From a virus, in IMG/VR virus record IMGVR_UViG_3300044646_001083, positions 1 through 28,224 of that record: a stretch of 28,224 nt of DNA; one strand, given 5' to 3'. Both the position numbers and the translations under genes were made by a program. Positions 12,573 through 19,916 of this stretch are shown piece after piece. Position 1 is the first letter of the stretch; every line of letters starts with the position of its first letter. The notes under the pieces were generated by a model. That model was given only the letters and a program-made list of their open reading frames with translations. It was not told the origin of the DNA and made no database searches.

Positions 12573-12961
12573 TTTGTAATGTCTCCTATTTTTTGATAAC
12601 CCCTATATGTGGGGTGAATTCCGTCCCTAGATAAACTAGGAATTTTAACAATTTGGTCTTTGTTCTTGTATGCAATCTGTTCTACGATACGTTGTACCTT
12701 AGGTTTAATTGCAGGCACAATCCAATAAACTTTCTTTGCCTTTACCCGTGACCTTAGTTTAGTCAATTCTTTTTCAGTATCGATACCCGCATCATTGGAT
12801 CCTAAACTGATAACTACTGTATCAGCATTTAGTTCCATCATTCTGTAGTTGATGTTCCATTGAGCAGAATTGATTCCTGATTTAGCATACACTCCACAAT
12901 TAGGTCTAAAATATTGTGTACCAACTGCGATACTATCACCAAGAATTAAACACTCAATCAT
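12569..12961 (-). CDS. Small SGNH/GDSL-type hydrolase
   Basis: A 130-residue minimal SGNH hydrolase. Block I is ILGDSI (6-11, the nucleophile Ser of GDS at 10), block III is SLGSNDAG (52-59), and block V is DGIH (113-116, catalytic Asp/His), in the right order and spacing. It is smaller than typical family members (about 180-200). The family covers esterases, lipases and carbohydrate deacetylases; for a phage a deacetylase acting on surface glycans is a reasonable guess. No signal peptide. It follows the peroxiredoxin by about 20 nt. Confidence 0.75.
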   Translation of the reverse strand: MIECLILGDSIAVGTQYFRPNCGVYAKSGINSAQWNINYRMMELNADTVVISLGSNDAGIDTEKELTKLRSRVKAKKVYWIVPAIKPKVQRIVEQIAYKNKDQIVKIPSLSRDGIHPTYRGYQKIGDITK

Positions 12962-12980
12962 GATTTAAATGGCTCTCTGA

Positions 12981-13559
12981 TTAAAGATCTTTAAGAGTCT
13001 TCTCACCAACTTGACGATTACACTGGCAAAGTTCCTTTGTCTGCAATGCATCTAGAATGCGAAGTGTCTCATCAGGATTACGACCAACATCTAGATTATT
13101 CACACTTACATGCTGAATTTCGTTGTTTGGATCAACAATGAATGTTGCACGAAGGGCTGCACCAGCTGGATTGAAGAATACACCTAACTGATCAACTAGG
13201 CTTAGATTAACATATTCTTCATCAGTGTGATATACTCTTTGTGTATCAGCAAACAACCAAGAAGTTGTCTTCTTTAGATCTTCATGTGCATTCTTCCATG
13301 CTAGCTTACAGAACTCGTTGTCTGTTGAACCAATTAGAAGAACTGCATCGCGATCAGCAAAGTCCTTATTCAACTTATCGTAGGCCACAATCTCTGTTGG
13401 GCATACAAATGTAAAATCCTTTGGATAGTAAACAATTACTTTCCATCTACCCTTCCAGGTTTCTTCTGTAATGTCAACAAATGCACCTTCTGGTGCTAGG
13501 GCACCTGGCTTAACGCCTGTTACAAGAAACTTTTCTAGCTTATCACCTACCGTCTTCAT
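12981..13559 (-). CDS. ahpC: 2-Cys peroxiredoxin (AhpC/TSA family)
   Basis: A 192-residue peroxiredoxin that reduces hydrogen peroxide and organic peroxides. The peroxidatic Cys lies in DFTFVCPTE (48-56, C53). The partner Cys is in LCQCNRQVGEKTL near the C-terminus (C178/C180), corresponding to the typical C-terminal CPC-type motif with P replaced by Q. VDPNNEIQHVSVNNLDVGRN matches the family's central region. Good AAGGAG Shine-Dalgarno. In a phage it probably protects against oxidative stress during infection; reducing partners (AhpF, thioredoxin) are not in this window. Confidence 0.85.
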   Translation of the reverse strand: MKTVGDKLEKFLVTGVKPGALAPEGAFVDITEETWKGRWKVIVYYPKDFTFVCPTEIVAYDKLNKDFADRDAVLLIGSTDNEFCKLAWKNAHEDLKKTTSWLFADTQRVYHTDEEYVNLSLVDQLGVFFNPAGAALRATFIVDPNNEIQHVSVNNLDVGRNPDETLRILDALQTKELCQCNRQVGEKTLKDL

Positions 13560-13577
13560 TATTCAACTCCTTTGTTT

Positions 13578-13676
13578 TTATTTAACTAATTCACGTTGAA
13601 GCTTACCAAACTCCCTTCGGTAAACTGTCTTACCTTTATCAGGGGACTCATAAATGTGCTTCTTTTCTTCACTCAT
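13578..13676 (-). CDS. 32-residue conserved phage mini-protein
   Basis: A short frame starting MSEEKKHIYESPDKGKTVYR and ending REFGKLQRELVK. A 'TVYRREFG' peptide like this recurs in marine T4-like phages as far as I recall. It lies directly before the peroxiredoxin. Highly charged, no membrane segment, function unknown. Confidence 0.5.
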   Translation of the reverse strand: MSEEKKHIYESPDKGKTVYRREFGKLQRELVK

Positions 13677-13733
13677 ATGTATTACACTCTAACTGATTTT
13701 AACCGTTTTATCTAATTGATTGTTTCTTAAGAA

Positions 13734-13754
13734 TTGATAGACTTACTCTATCAA
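13734..13754 (-). terminator. Perfect 8-bp hairpin at gene end (weak terminator?)
   Basis: TTGATAGA / TCTATCAA stem with a 5-nt loop overlapping the stop codon of the APS-kinase fusion gene, followed by TTCTT. It separates that gene from the mini-protein and peroxiredoxin. The T run is weak, so it may instead stabilise the mRNA 3' end. Confidence 0.4.
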
Positions 13755-14542
13755 CCAATTCCCATCTCTTTTCTGATCTTGGTGGCAGAGATTGCTTGAA
13801 TGTCTTCTGGCAATTCAATCTTACTAATTGTATAACCAACATCTCTACCATAAGAAATATCTACAATGTTTGGAACCCAAACGATTGTGAACTTACCAAT
13901 ATAGTTTTGAAGCTTACGCATGATGAGACGCTCTGTCTCGATAATAGTAAATGGATTATTATCATCCTTAGGCATCTGTCTGACCATAATTGCAACCTGA
14001 CCAGTTTTCTTCAATGCCTCTTCAAACAATGCTTTGTGGCCATCGTGGAATGGTTGGTATCTACCCATCATTTGCACTGTTGGTTTAGTGTTATCCCAAG
14101 TATCATACTTTAATTGGTATACGATCTCAAGTGTGAGATCATCACTCTCTTCCCAAGACATAACCCAATGAGTAATATTTTTTGGTCTTGCAAACACCTT
14201 ATTTGTATCTTCAAATCTACCTTCAGTGATGGTATCCATAAAGATGATAGTATCAAACTTGAAAAGATCCTGTGCCTCTAGTGTAGGGCAGACAAAATCG
14301 CAAACAGCATGATAGCCTCTTTTCAATGACTGCTCAGCTAGATCTCTCATTCGCTTGGCTTGTCTCATTCTACCTTCTGGCGAGAAGTCCCAATCATTAT
14401 GCAACTGTCTTACAAGGTCTGCATTATAGTGCTCGACTTTTTCGTCGTTAGCTCTGAGTAGCTCTACCAACTTTGTGGCAAATGTTGTCTTACCGGAACC
14501 AGGTAATCCCATAACGAGAAAAATTTGTGGATGCGTTTCCAT
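13751..14542 (-). CDS. APS-kinase-like / nucleotidyltransferase fusion
   Basis: A 263-residue two-domain protein. The N-terminal half is a P-loop kinase like CysC (adenylylsulfate kinase): Walker A GLPGSGKTT (12-20), ADLVRQ (41-46) and CDFVCP (81-86), the PAPS-forming kinase pattern. The C-terminal half is an HIGH-type nucleotidyltransferase: GRYQPFHDGH (160-169) and ISATKIRKEM (251-260), as in NMN/cytidylyl transferases. A sulfurylase plus kinase would give PAPS, but the second domain is not clearly ATP sulfurylase. Start is an ATG with GAGG at 6 nt (a longer TTG start is rejected). It follows two sulfotransferase-like genes, which supports a sulfation role. Confidence 0.75.
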   Translation of the reverse strand: METHPQIFLVMGLPGSGKTTFATKLVELLRANDEKVEHYNADLVRQLHNDWDFSPEGRMRQAKRMRDLAEQSLKRGYHAVCDFVCPTLEAQDLFKFDTIIFMDTITEGRFEDTNKVFARPKNITHWVMSWEESDDLTLEIVYQLKYDTWDNTKPTVQMMGRYQPFHDGHKALFEEALKKTGQVAIMVRQMPKDDNNPFTIIETERLIMRKLQNYIGKFTIVWVPNIVDISYGRDVGYTISKIELPEDIQAISATKIRKEMGIG

Positions 14543-14543
14543 A

Positions 14544-15398
14544 TTAAACCTCAACTAGATACCTGTGTCTATCAACATAATACAATGCCTGCTGCCAGGC
14601 TCCTAGTATTGGAGCTGGTAAGTCATCAGTAATAACTACTTTGTTTGTATTGTGAGGAGTTGGCACAAGGTGAACCTTCTCCTTCTGATACTGCTGGATA
14701 TGCTGCTGTGTGATACCAAACTTTTCAAGTTGAAGAGGTTTGATATTATCTTCATATGATACTAACTTGATATCATTTTTAAATCTATCGTATACAACAC
14801 GCCACATGAATAGCTGACTAATAAAGATTTGTGTATACATATTTAACCAACTAAATGGTACATGCATCGTATCATACTTAATGCAACTATCTTCATTTGT
14901 AAAAATAAACGTACTCGACCTCACGTTTGGTCTAAGGTTTGGAAACTTTCTGTAATTTTCATCTTGTTGTATTCTGTATCTAGCATTTATCTTAGATATA
15001 AACTGCTCAATAATATTTTTACGGTGGGTCATGTATACATTGACACCATTGTCAATACAGTACTGAATAAAAGAGAAGTCTATAGTTTGCTTTTCAAGCT
15101 GCTCTTTTGCTGTCCAGCTCTCATTGGATTGTTTTAAAATTTCAATTCTTTTAGACTTTGCCTTGAAGAAACCTATATTATCAAACCCGTTTGTAGTTTC
15201 ATTATGGTACCTCGCTGTTAAGTTACTAGAGAATTGATTATATAATTCACTCTGTCTCTGAGTATCTTTATTGTAGTTATATGGTCGTACAAGACTATGC
15301 AGACCTTCACCCAGATTAATAGTACCTTGACTATAAGATATTAAATCAGTTAGTACAGTGCTACCCGATCTATTTGTAAATAAGATTAAATTATTCAT
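14544..15398 (-). CDS. Sulfotransferase-like protein 1
   Basis: A 284-residue protein with the N-terminal P-loop-like motif TNRSGSTVLTDL (8-19), the 5'-phosphosulfate binding loop of PAPS sulfotransferases, and MTHRKNIIEQF further on, matching the 3'-phosphate binding Arg region. No signal peptide. Acceptor unknown. It overlaps the second sulfotransferase-like gene by 8 nt and is followed within 2 nt by the APS-kinase fusion, so all three are probably one transcript. Confidence 0.7.
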   Translation of the reverse strand: MNNLILFTNRSGSTVLTDLISYSQGTINLGEGLHSLVRPYNYNKDTQRQSELYNQFSSNLTARYHNETTNGFDNIGFFKAKSKRIEILKQSNESWTAKEQLEKQTIDFSFIQYCIDNGVNVYMTHRKNIIEQFISKINARYRIQQDENYRKFPNLRPNVRSSTFIFTNEDSCIKYDTMHVPFSWLNMYTQIFISQLFMWRVVYDRFKNDIKLVSYEDNIKPLQLEKFGITQQHIQQYQKEKVHLVPTPHNTNKVVITDDLPAPILGAWQQALYYVDRHRYLVEV

Positions 15399-16230
15399 GC
15401 AGATTAGGAACTTCGTATTGTTTTGCTATTTCAAGAATTTCTTGCCAGTTAGATATTTGATCGCCAACATTATATCTATGTGTTGGTCTTAATGAAATTT
15501 CTTCTTTTCCATAGGCTTGCAACAAGTCGGGGCTAATGTCTAGCAGACTATAATCTCCTCTAACAATAGTATCCTCATAGTACATTACCTTACCATACTT
15601 GCCATAAGCATTAACATATGCCTTCCACATATTATTAATAACAGTAAGTTTTACAATTTGTTCTATTGCCTGCTCAGGAGGAACATTTACAGGGGGGAAT
15701 GAAACATTCAAACTACCCCTTGTATTGAGGAAACCATTGATCTCTGGAATTTCAAGTCTTCCTGCTTTCTTAGCTTTTCTATAAAAATTAGTCTTTACTT
15801 CTGCAAGCAGGGTACTATATAGTTGTTTCTTGAAATTTCTTCTACTTGCAAAATACAGCTCAAAATTGTTTTCTATAGCCCACTCTACAATTCCAATTCC
15901 AGGTAGCATCGCTGTCGGATAGTATTTTACTACTATAGGATATTTTTGCGTTATTTCTTTTACAAATTCAAACCTTTTGTTGTATAGGTTGAATGTGTCA
16001 TAAAAATACGAGTCCCTTTCTTTCTTAGAAGTTGGATTTGGCTGCGGATCTAGTAATGACCGTTCCTTTAGAATAACTTTAATATCTTCAGGTATCTTAT
16101 CATATAGCACACTTCTTATTGTAGTGTCAAGCATCTCATCCAAGTTCAGAGCATTATACTTATAGGCGAGTAGATCGCTTACAATAGTGCTGCCAGACCT
16201 AGGTGTGAATACTACAAGAACATTAGCCAC
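15391..16230 (-). CDS. Sulfotransferase-like protein 2
   Basis: A 279-residue protein with FTPRSGSTIVSDL (8-20) as the 5'-phosphosulfate loop, and FASRRNFKKQLYS in the position of the 3'-phosphate binding motif. It shares overall layout with its neighbour but has little direct identity, so it is probably an older duplicate with a different acceptor. Start is GTG, with AGAGG about 10 nt before. It overlaps the preceding gene's stop region. Confidence 0.7.
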   Translation of the reverse strand: MANVLVVFTPRSGSTIVSDLLAYKYNALNLDEMLDTTIRSVLYDKIPEDIKVILKERSLLDPQPNPTSKKERDSYFYDTFNLYNKRFEFVKEITQKYPIVVKYYPTAMLPGIGIVEWAIENNFELYFASRRNFKKQLYSTLLAEVKTNFYRKAKKAGRLEIPEINGFLNTRGSLNVSFPPVNVPPEQAIEQIVKLTVINNMWKAYVNAYGKYGKVMYYEDTIVRGDYSLLDISPDLLQAYGKEEISLRPTHRYNVGDQISNWQEILEIAKQYEVPNLHE

Positions 16231-16600
16231 CGCGTCTTAGCCTCTCTCCACTACCAATTGTCTTAGGATCTGTTTCGTCAGTAACATACTGATAAGCACC
16301 CTTGTTATAAGCAATAGCAATTCGCTTACTCTTAGCAATGATTTCATCCTGAACGTGCTGGGGTTCTTTAGCCAAGGAAGCTGCATCAGTCATTGACTGT
16401 CGAGCGGTAAAGCACGCGGTTGTTACTAGCGACTTTGCCTGCATGACAACCTCGCTTTCAGCTCGCGGCGGCCGGCGATCCCGAGGAGCATATACAGACT
16501 TGCTATCCATATACTTCTTGGCATCATACTTAGTAGCGATAACGCCACGAACCTTGCGCTTCTTTTTAGGCTTGAAGCGAGCACGAGTGTATACTAACAT
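16223..16600 (-). CDS. Basic conserved phage protein behind leaderless-type promoter
   Basis: A 125-residue basic protein starting MLVYTRARFKPKKKRKVRG, which matches small phage proteins beginning MLxYTR that I recall from marine T4-like genomes. It is Lys/Arg-rich at the start and ends in GERLRRGG, suggesting a nucleic-acid contact. An upstream ATG lies inside the promoter region; the one used here follows the -10 by 7 nt, so the mRNA is predicted to be leaderless. Function unknown. Confidence 0.6.
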   Translation of the reverse strand: MLVYTRARFKPKKKRKVRGVIATKYDAKKYMDSKSVYAPRDRRPPRAESEVVMQAKSLVTTACFTARQSMTDAASLAKEPQHVQDEIIAKSKRIAIAYNKGAYQYVTDETDPKTIGSGERLRRGG

Positions 16601-16607
16601 ACTGTCC

Positions 16608-16636
16608 ACTATACGCACATTTGGTCAATAGGTCAA
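16608..16636 (-). promoter_or_regulatory. sigma70-like promoter (TTGACC-N17-TATAGT)
   Basis: TTGACC at 16636-16631 and TATAGT at 16613-16608 with a 17-nt spacer. It is followed by GGACAGT then ATG. It shares its layout with the promoter at 4676-4703. Confidence 0.65.
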
Positions 16637-16646
16637 CAACTAAATT

Positions 16647-16669
16647 CCTAATATAATCAAGGAGTTACA
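16647..16669 (-). repeat. Isolated copy of the 22-nt GAATCAAGG repeat
   Basis: Plus strand CCTAATATAATCAAGGAGTTACA, closely matching the array at 4715-4798. It overlaps the 3' end of the cytidylyltransferase-like gene, just as the third array copy overlaps a gene end, though in a different reading frame. Confidence 0.55.
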
Positions 16670-17109
16670 TCGATCCCAGCTTGCCGTAGTGTTTTATCAA
16701 CTTCTGCATCTACAACTCTCTGCCGTAATTCGGTAGTTGAGAAGGTATGTTCGCGTTTATTAAAATAGAACTTAATGCCTCTTTCAATACAGTCATTACG
16801 ACCAGTAAACTCTCTATGCTCATATTCATTGCCTAGGATACGAACATTGATTGGATATGCTAGAAGAATATCAACAAGATCTTTCTCTGTTGCATATACA
16901 ACAATCTCATCAACATACTTACAAGCCTGTAGCTGAACATATCTCTCGAAGATACTCTGCACTGGCTCATTCTTTTCTTTTCTATCAATTGTTGGATCTG
17001 TCTGTAGACCAACAATTAAGTAATCACACTGAGTCTTTGCTTCCTTCAACATAATGACATGGCCAGCGTGAAACAGATCAAATGTTGAACAAGTGAATCC
17101 TACTTTCAT
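16657..17109 (-). CDS. Glycerol-3-phosphate cytidylyltransferase-like protein
   Basis: A 150-residue nucleotidyltransferase with GFTCSTFDLFHAGH (4-17, the HxGH active-site motif) and STTELRQRV (124-132, the ISTT/R motif). These are hallmarks of the TagD/RfaE-type cytidylyltransferase family, which activates small alcohols or sugars by CTP transfer. The exact substrate (glycerol phosphate, heptose phosphate) cannot be assigned. It overlaps its upstream neighbour as ATGA. It may supply an activated sugar or polyol for the glycosyltransferases in this window. Confidence 0.75.
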   Translation of the reverse strand: MKVGFTCSTFDLFHAGHVIMLKEAKTQCDYLIVGLQTDPTIDRKEKNEPVQSIFERYVQLQACKYVDEIVVYATEKDLVDILLAYPINVRILGNEYEHREFTGRNDCIERGIKFYFNKREHTFSTTELRQRVVDAEVDKTLRQAGIDVTP

Positions 17110-17501
17110 AATCCAATATTCCTTCTTGTGAATTTCACTAGGATGTTATCGTTATAGTATTTGTCAGACTCTAGCACTTGGTTGGCAAACTGCAACTTGG
17201 CTTCCCAATAGTTGGTTTCGCCTCGAGTCTTACATAGGCGAACAATTCTTCTAACAAATTTATCTTTACCAAGCTTCTCGATGTCTTCTAACAAACGAGG
17301 GGACGACCCATAATAGTCTTTCCAATCAGACTCCTTACGTGTCTTTCGCTTTTTACCTTTAACTTGCTTGGTGCCAGCCTTTGTAAAGTACTTACGGCCT
17401 AGATAGAGCTTGCTATTAACTAAACACTCAATCTCGTAGATGAAGCCATAGTAGCCCTTTATATCTTCATCCGTAAGTTCTTTGCCATCATATAGCCACA
17501 T
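17106..17501 (-). CDS. SegE-like GIY-YIG endonuclease family protein
   Basis: A 131-residue protein resembling the T4 Seg-type homing-endonuclease-like proteins common in T4-like phages. GYYGFIYEIE (16-25) then KLYLGRKYF (31-39) form the GIY-YIG core with Arg/Lys after YLG, followed by KESDWKDYYGSS and NYWEAKLQFAN with the likely catalytic Glu. It is preceded by a canonical late promoter and a good AGAGGT. It could be a mobile endonuclease or one domesticated for host DNA or recombination. Confidence 0.7.
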   Translation of the reverse strand: MWLYDGKELTDEDIKGYYGFIYEIECLVNSKLYLGRKYFTKAGTKQVKGKKRKTRKESDWKDYYGSSPRLLEDIEKLGKDKFVRRIVRLCKTRGETNYWEAKLQFANQVLESDKYYNDNILVKFTRRNIGL

Positions 17502-17518
17502 AATATACCTCTTGGGTA

Positions 17519-17526
17519 TATTTATA
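17519..17526 (-). promoter_or_regulatory. Canonical T4 late promoter (TATAAATA)
   Basis: Exact octamer. The implied +1 is near 17513, with AGAGGT and the ATG of the GIY-YIG gene following at normal spacing. Confidence 0.7.
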
Positions 17527-17528
17527 TG

Positions 17529-18266
17529 TCAGCTAGCAGTAATTCTTAGAGGCCCAGCCTTTAGTCCTTTCATAAAGCCAGGGGACACACTAGCATTATA
17601 GGCAGCTGGCCGACCTTGGATAGTTGATATCCTATCACCCACTACACATACCACTGGCGGAGGGTCCATTACACATCTAGCAATACCAAAACTATCATGG
17701 ATAGAAAGAATGCCATCAATTGTAGTATTGACCCCACCAAACTCCGTTGTGTAGTATCCTTGCATTCTATCAATCATGTATCTAGCCATTGCAGGTGTGA
17801 TGGCATAAGCATGGGTACCTTCAAACTTATTGATATCCATGAATTTGATGGAGTCAGCTGGACGCTCGTAGTCTTCTGCCTTGTTGACTCTATACCCAAG
17901 CATCACTAACTTGTTATCTGGTATCTCTGTATCGTAGAGTTTATCCTTCAAAATAGCATCATGCTCGAACACACAACATGCGTGTGGTTGTTCGGCTATT
18001 ACTCTCCAAAGTTTGAGGTGGCTAGCAGTGCATCCCATTTCATTGTTTACTGTAACCCAATGAAATCCTGTCTCTTCATCGAGACTGCAGGTTCCAGCAT
18101 TTTCAACACCTTTCCATAATGTGTAGGGCAGCCCATACTGCTCGCATGACCTAGCACATTCATTTGCATACTCAATGGATTCAGGTCTATCGATATAGAT
18201 GATATATGCATGACGAATCTTACCTGTCTCGCCAAAAGCTTTGTGGTTTGTTCTATCTAATTCCAT
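17529..18266 (-). CDS. GT25-family glycosyltransferase
   Basis: A 245-residue protein beginning MELDRTNHKAFGETGKIRHA. EMGCTASHLKLW (76-87) and VFEHDAIL (99-106) are the conserved motifs of GT25 (LgtB/LpsA-type galactosyl- or glucosyltransferases), including the EDDA-type acidic pair (here EHDA). Start is the ATG with a GGTGGGG Shine-Dalgarno at 5 nt; a longer TTG start is not favoured. Donor unknown, perhaps UDP-galactose or UDP-glucose. It is separate from the main glycan operon and lies next to a 2-oxoglutarate oxygenase-like gene. Confidence 0.75.
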   Translation of the reverse strand: MELDRTNHKAFGETGKIRHAYIIYIDRPESIEYANECARSCEQYGLPYTLWKGVENAGTCSLDEETGFHWVTVNNEMGCTASHLKLWRVIAEQPHACCVFEHDAILKDKLYDTEIPDNKLVMLGYRVNKAEDYERPADSIKFMDINKFEGTHAYAITPAMARYMIDRMQGYYTTEFGGVNTTIDGILSIHDSFGIARCVMDPPPVVCVVGDRISTIQGRPAAYNASVSPGFMKGLKAGPLRITAS

Positions 18267-18334
18267 GCTATCCCCACCTATGACCTTTTCACCTTTTATT
18301 TTGTGGCCTCTAACTATTATAGATCCCAAACTAC

Positions 18335-18910
18335 TTACCCCGGTATCATATCGTATGATAATACAGCTCTAGAAGATAACTTTGGTATGCCAACACTATG
18401 TTTGATTGTACCATCAAATATTACAAGTCTATTTCTTTTTGGTTCCACCTCTGTTCGAAGTGTTCCATCAGGATTGTAGAATGCTGTAGTTCCATCTGCA
18501 TCATTAATGTAATACAAAACAACCCAATGTTTACCTAGTAAGTTCACATGAGGCTTTTTGTGCTTTTCATCTATTGGCATTGGTACTTGCAAGTACATTC
18601 TACCATGTAACGGTTTAAAACCATCTAGCATCTTATTAGACAATAAGAACTTGGTAGATATATCATGCAGTGCCTTCTTTACTCTCATGCTAGGATTTTG
18701 CTCGTTATACTGCATTTGGTTTGTATATACCATAGAAGCAAAACTAATCATTCCTGGGCTTGTCTTGTCAATTTTGATCAGGAATGGTATTGAACCATTA
18801 ACATCACAAGTTTGATTTGTTAAATTACCAGTACCAAAGACTATATTTGAAATCCTTTCAGCTATAGCCTCTGGTAGGTAATTATCAAAGACATTAATTT
18901 GCCCAGACAT
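18335..18910 (-). CDS. 2-oxoglutarate/Fe(II) oxygenase-like protein with altered metal site
   Basis: A 191-residue double-stranded beta-helix protein. KPHVNLLGKHWVVLYYIND (119-137) corresponds to the first metal motif, but the usual His-x-Asp reads His-x-Asn (H121, N123). GTIKHSVGIP (167-176) supplies the second His (H171), and SSRAVLSYD (179-187) the oxoglutarate-binding Arg (R181). Phage relatives are common in marine T4-like viruses. Asn in place of Asp may weaken iron binding or change the reaction. It overlaps the NrdB end by 17 nt. Confidence 0.65.
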   Translation of the reverse strand: MSGQINVFDNYLPEAIAERISNIVFGTGNLTNQTCDVNGSIPFLIKIDKTSPGMISFASMVYTNQMQYNEQNPSMRVKKALHDISTKFLLSNKMLDGFKPLHGRMYLQVPMPIDEKHKKPHVNLLGKHWVVLYYINDADGTTAFYNPDGTLRTEVEPKRNRLVIFDGTIKHSVGIPKLSSRAVLSYDMIPG

Positions 18911-19874
18911 CTTCCCATGAGCCGCTCAAGGCACCCTTAGCATAATCTGTTGCTCTATTTTCGAAGAAGTTGGTATGGGTAGGAGCATTAATCATCTCCT
19001 CAACCCATAGTAATGGATTCTTCTTTACCTTAAAGATGCCCTTCATCCCAAGCGATATGAGACGGCGATCAGCGATGTACCGGATATATTTCTTGACGTC
19101 TTCCGAAGTAAGATTTTCCATCTCTCCCCCTTCGAACGCCAAATCAATAAATTGATCTTCGAGTTCCACCATCTTAGTTGCAATAGTATAAATTTCAGAT
19201 TTGAGTTCATCATTCCACAACTCCCTATTCTCTTCGATATAGGTTCGGAACAACTTAATCATTGCTTCGGCATGTTGAGTCTCATCAACAATACTCCAAG
19301 TAATGATCTGGCCCATTCCCTTCATCTTGCCATGGCGCGGAAAATTTAGTAGCATAATAAACGAACTAAACAATTGCATACCTTCTGTGAAGGCAGAGAA
19401 TGCAGCAATGTTCTGTGCAATTCTCTTCTTATCACTCTTTGTAAACTTTGCTAGATAGTCATGCTTATCCTTCATCGCTTGATATTCAAGGAACTGATTG
19501 TATGTATCTTCCGGCATGCCTAATGTCTCAATCAAATGAGAATAGGCAGCAACGTGCAATGCTTCACGAGCAGCAAAGCCAGCAAGCATCATTCTAATCT
19601 CTGGTTGGGGAAAGAATGGAAGGTAAGTCTTAATATAACCACCGGCAACATCAATATCGCCCTGCGTAAAGAATCTAAAGATTTGAGTTAGAAAGCTCTT
19701 CTCATTATCAGAAAGCTTCTGCTTCCAATCCTTTGTATCTTCAAGCATTGGCACTTCGGTGTGGAGCCAGTGGCTTTGCTCATGCTTTAACCACGCATCA
19801 TAGGCCCATGGGTAGTTGAATGGCTTAAAGTAGCTTCTTTCGTCTGTAAGAATTAGGTCTTGTTTTGTTGTCAT
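18894..19874 (-). CDS. nrdB: Class Ia ribonucleotide reductase small subunit
   Basis: A 326-residue NrdB that carries the di-iron tyrosyl radical for making deoxynucleotides. Ligand motifs are visible: REALHVAAY (103-111; E104, H107 and radical Tyr Y111), TEG (E164) and DETQHAE (197-203; E198, H201), plus an acidic D73/D75 for the first iron. Length is a little shorter than E. coli NrdB (376). It follows the NrdA gene and a 2-oxoglutarate oxygenase gene. Its partner is nrdA at 20548-22329. Confidence 0.92.
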   Translation of the reverse strand: MTTKQDLILTDERSYFKPFNYPWAYDAWLKHEQSHWLHTEVPMLEDTKDWKQKLSDNEKSFLTQIFRFFTQGDIDVAGGYIKTYLPFFPQPEIRMMLAGFAAREALHVAAYSHLIETLGMPEDTYNQFLEYQAMKDKHDYLAKFTKSDKKRIAQNIAAFSAFTEGMQLFSSFIMLLNFPRHGKMKGMGQIITWSIVDETQHAEAMIKLFRTYIEENRELWNDELKSEIYTIATKMVELEDQFIDLAFEGGEMENLTSEDVKKYIRYIADRRLISLGMKGIFKVKKNPLLWVEEMINAPTHTNFFENRATDYAKGALSGSWEDVWAN

Positions 19875-19916
19875 TTTATTTCTCTTGTATGTAGGGCTGG
19901 GAGATGTATTTAGCTA

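Noticed and set aside
17529-18329. Longer TTG-start version of the GT25 gene
   Set aside because: The internal ATG has a much better Shine-Dalgarno and the extension has no conserved motif.
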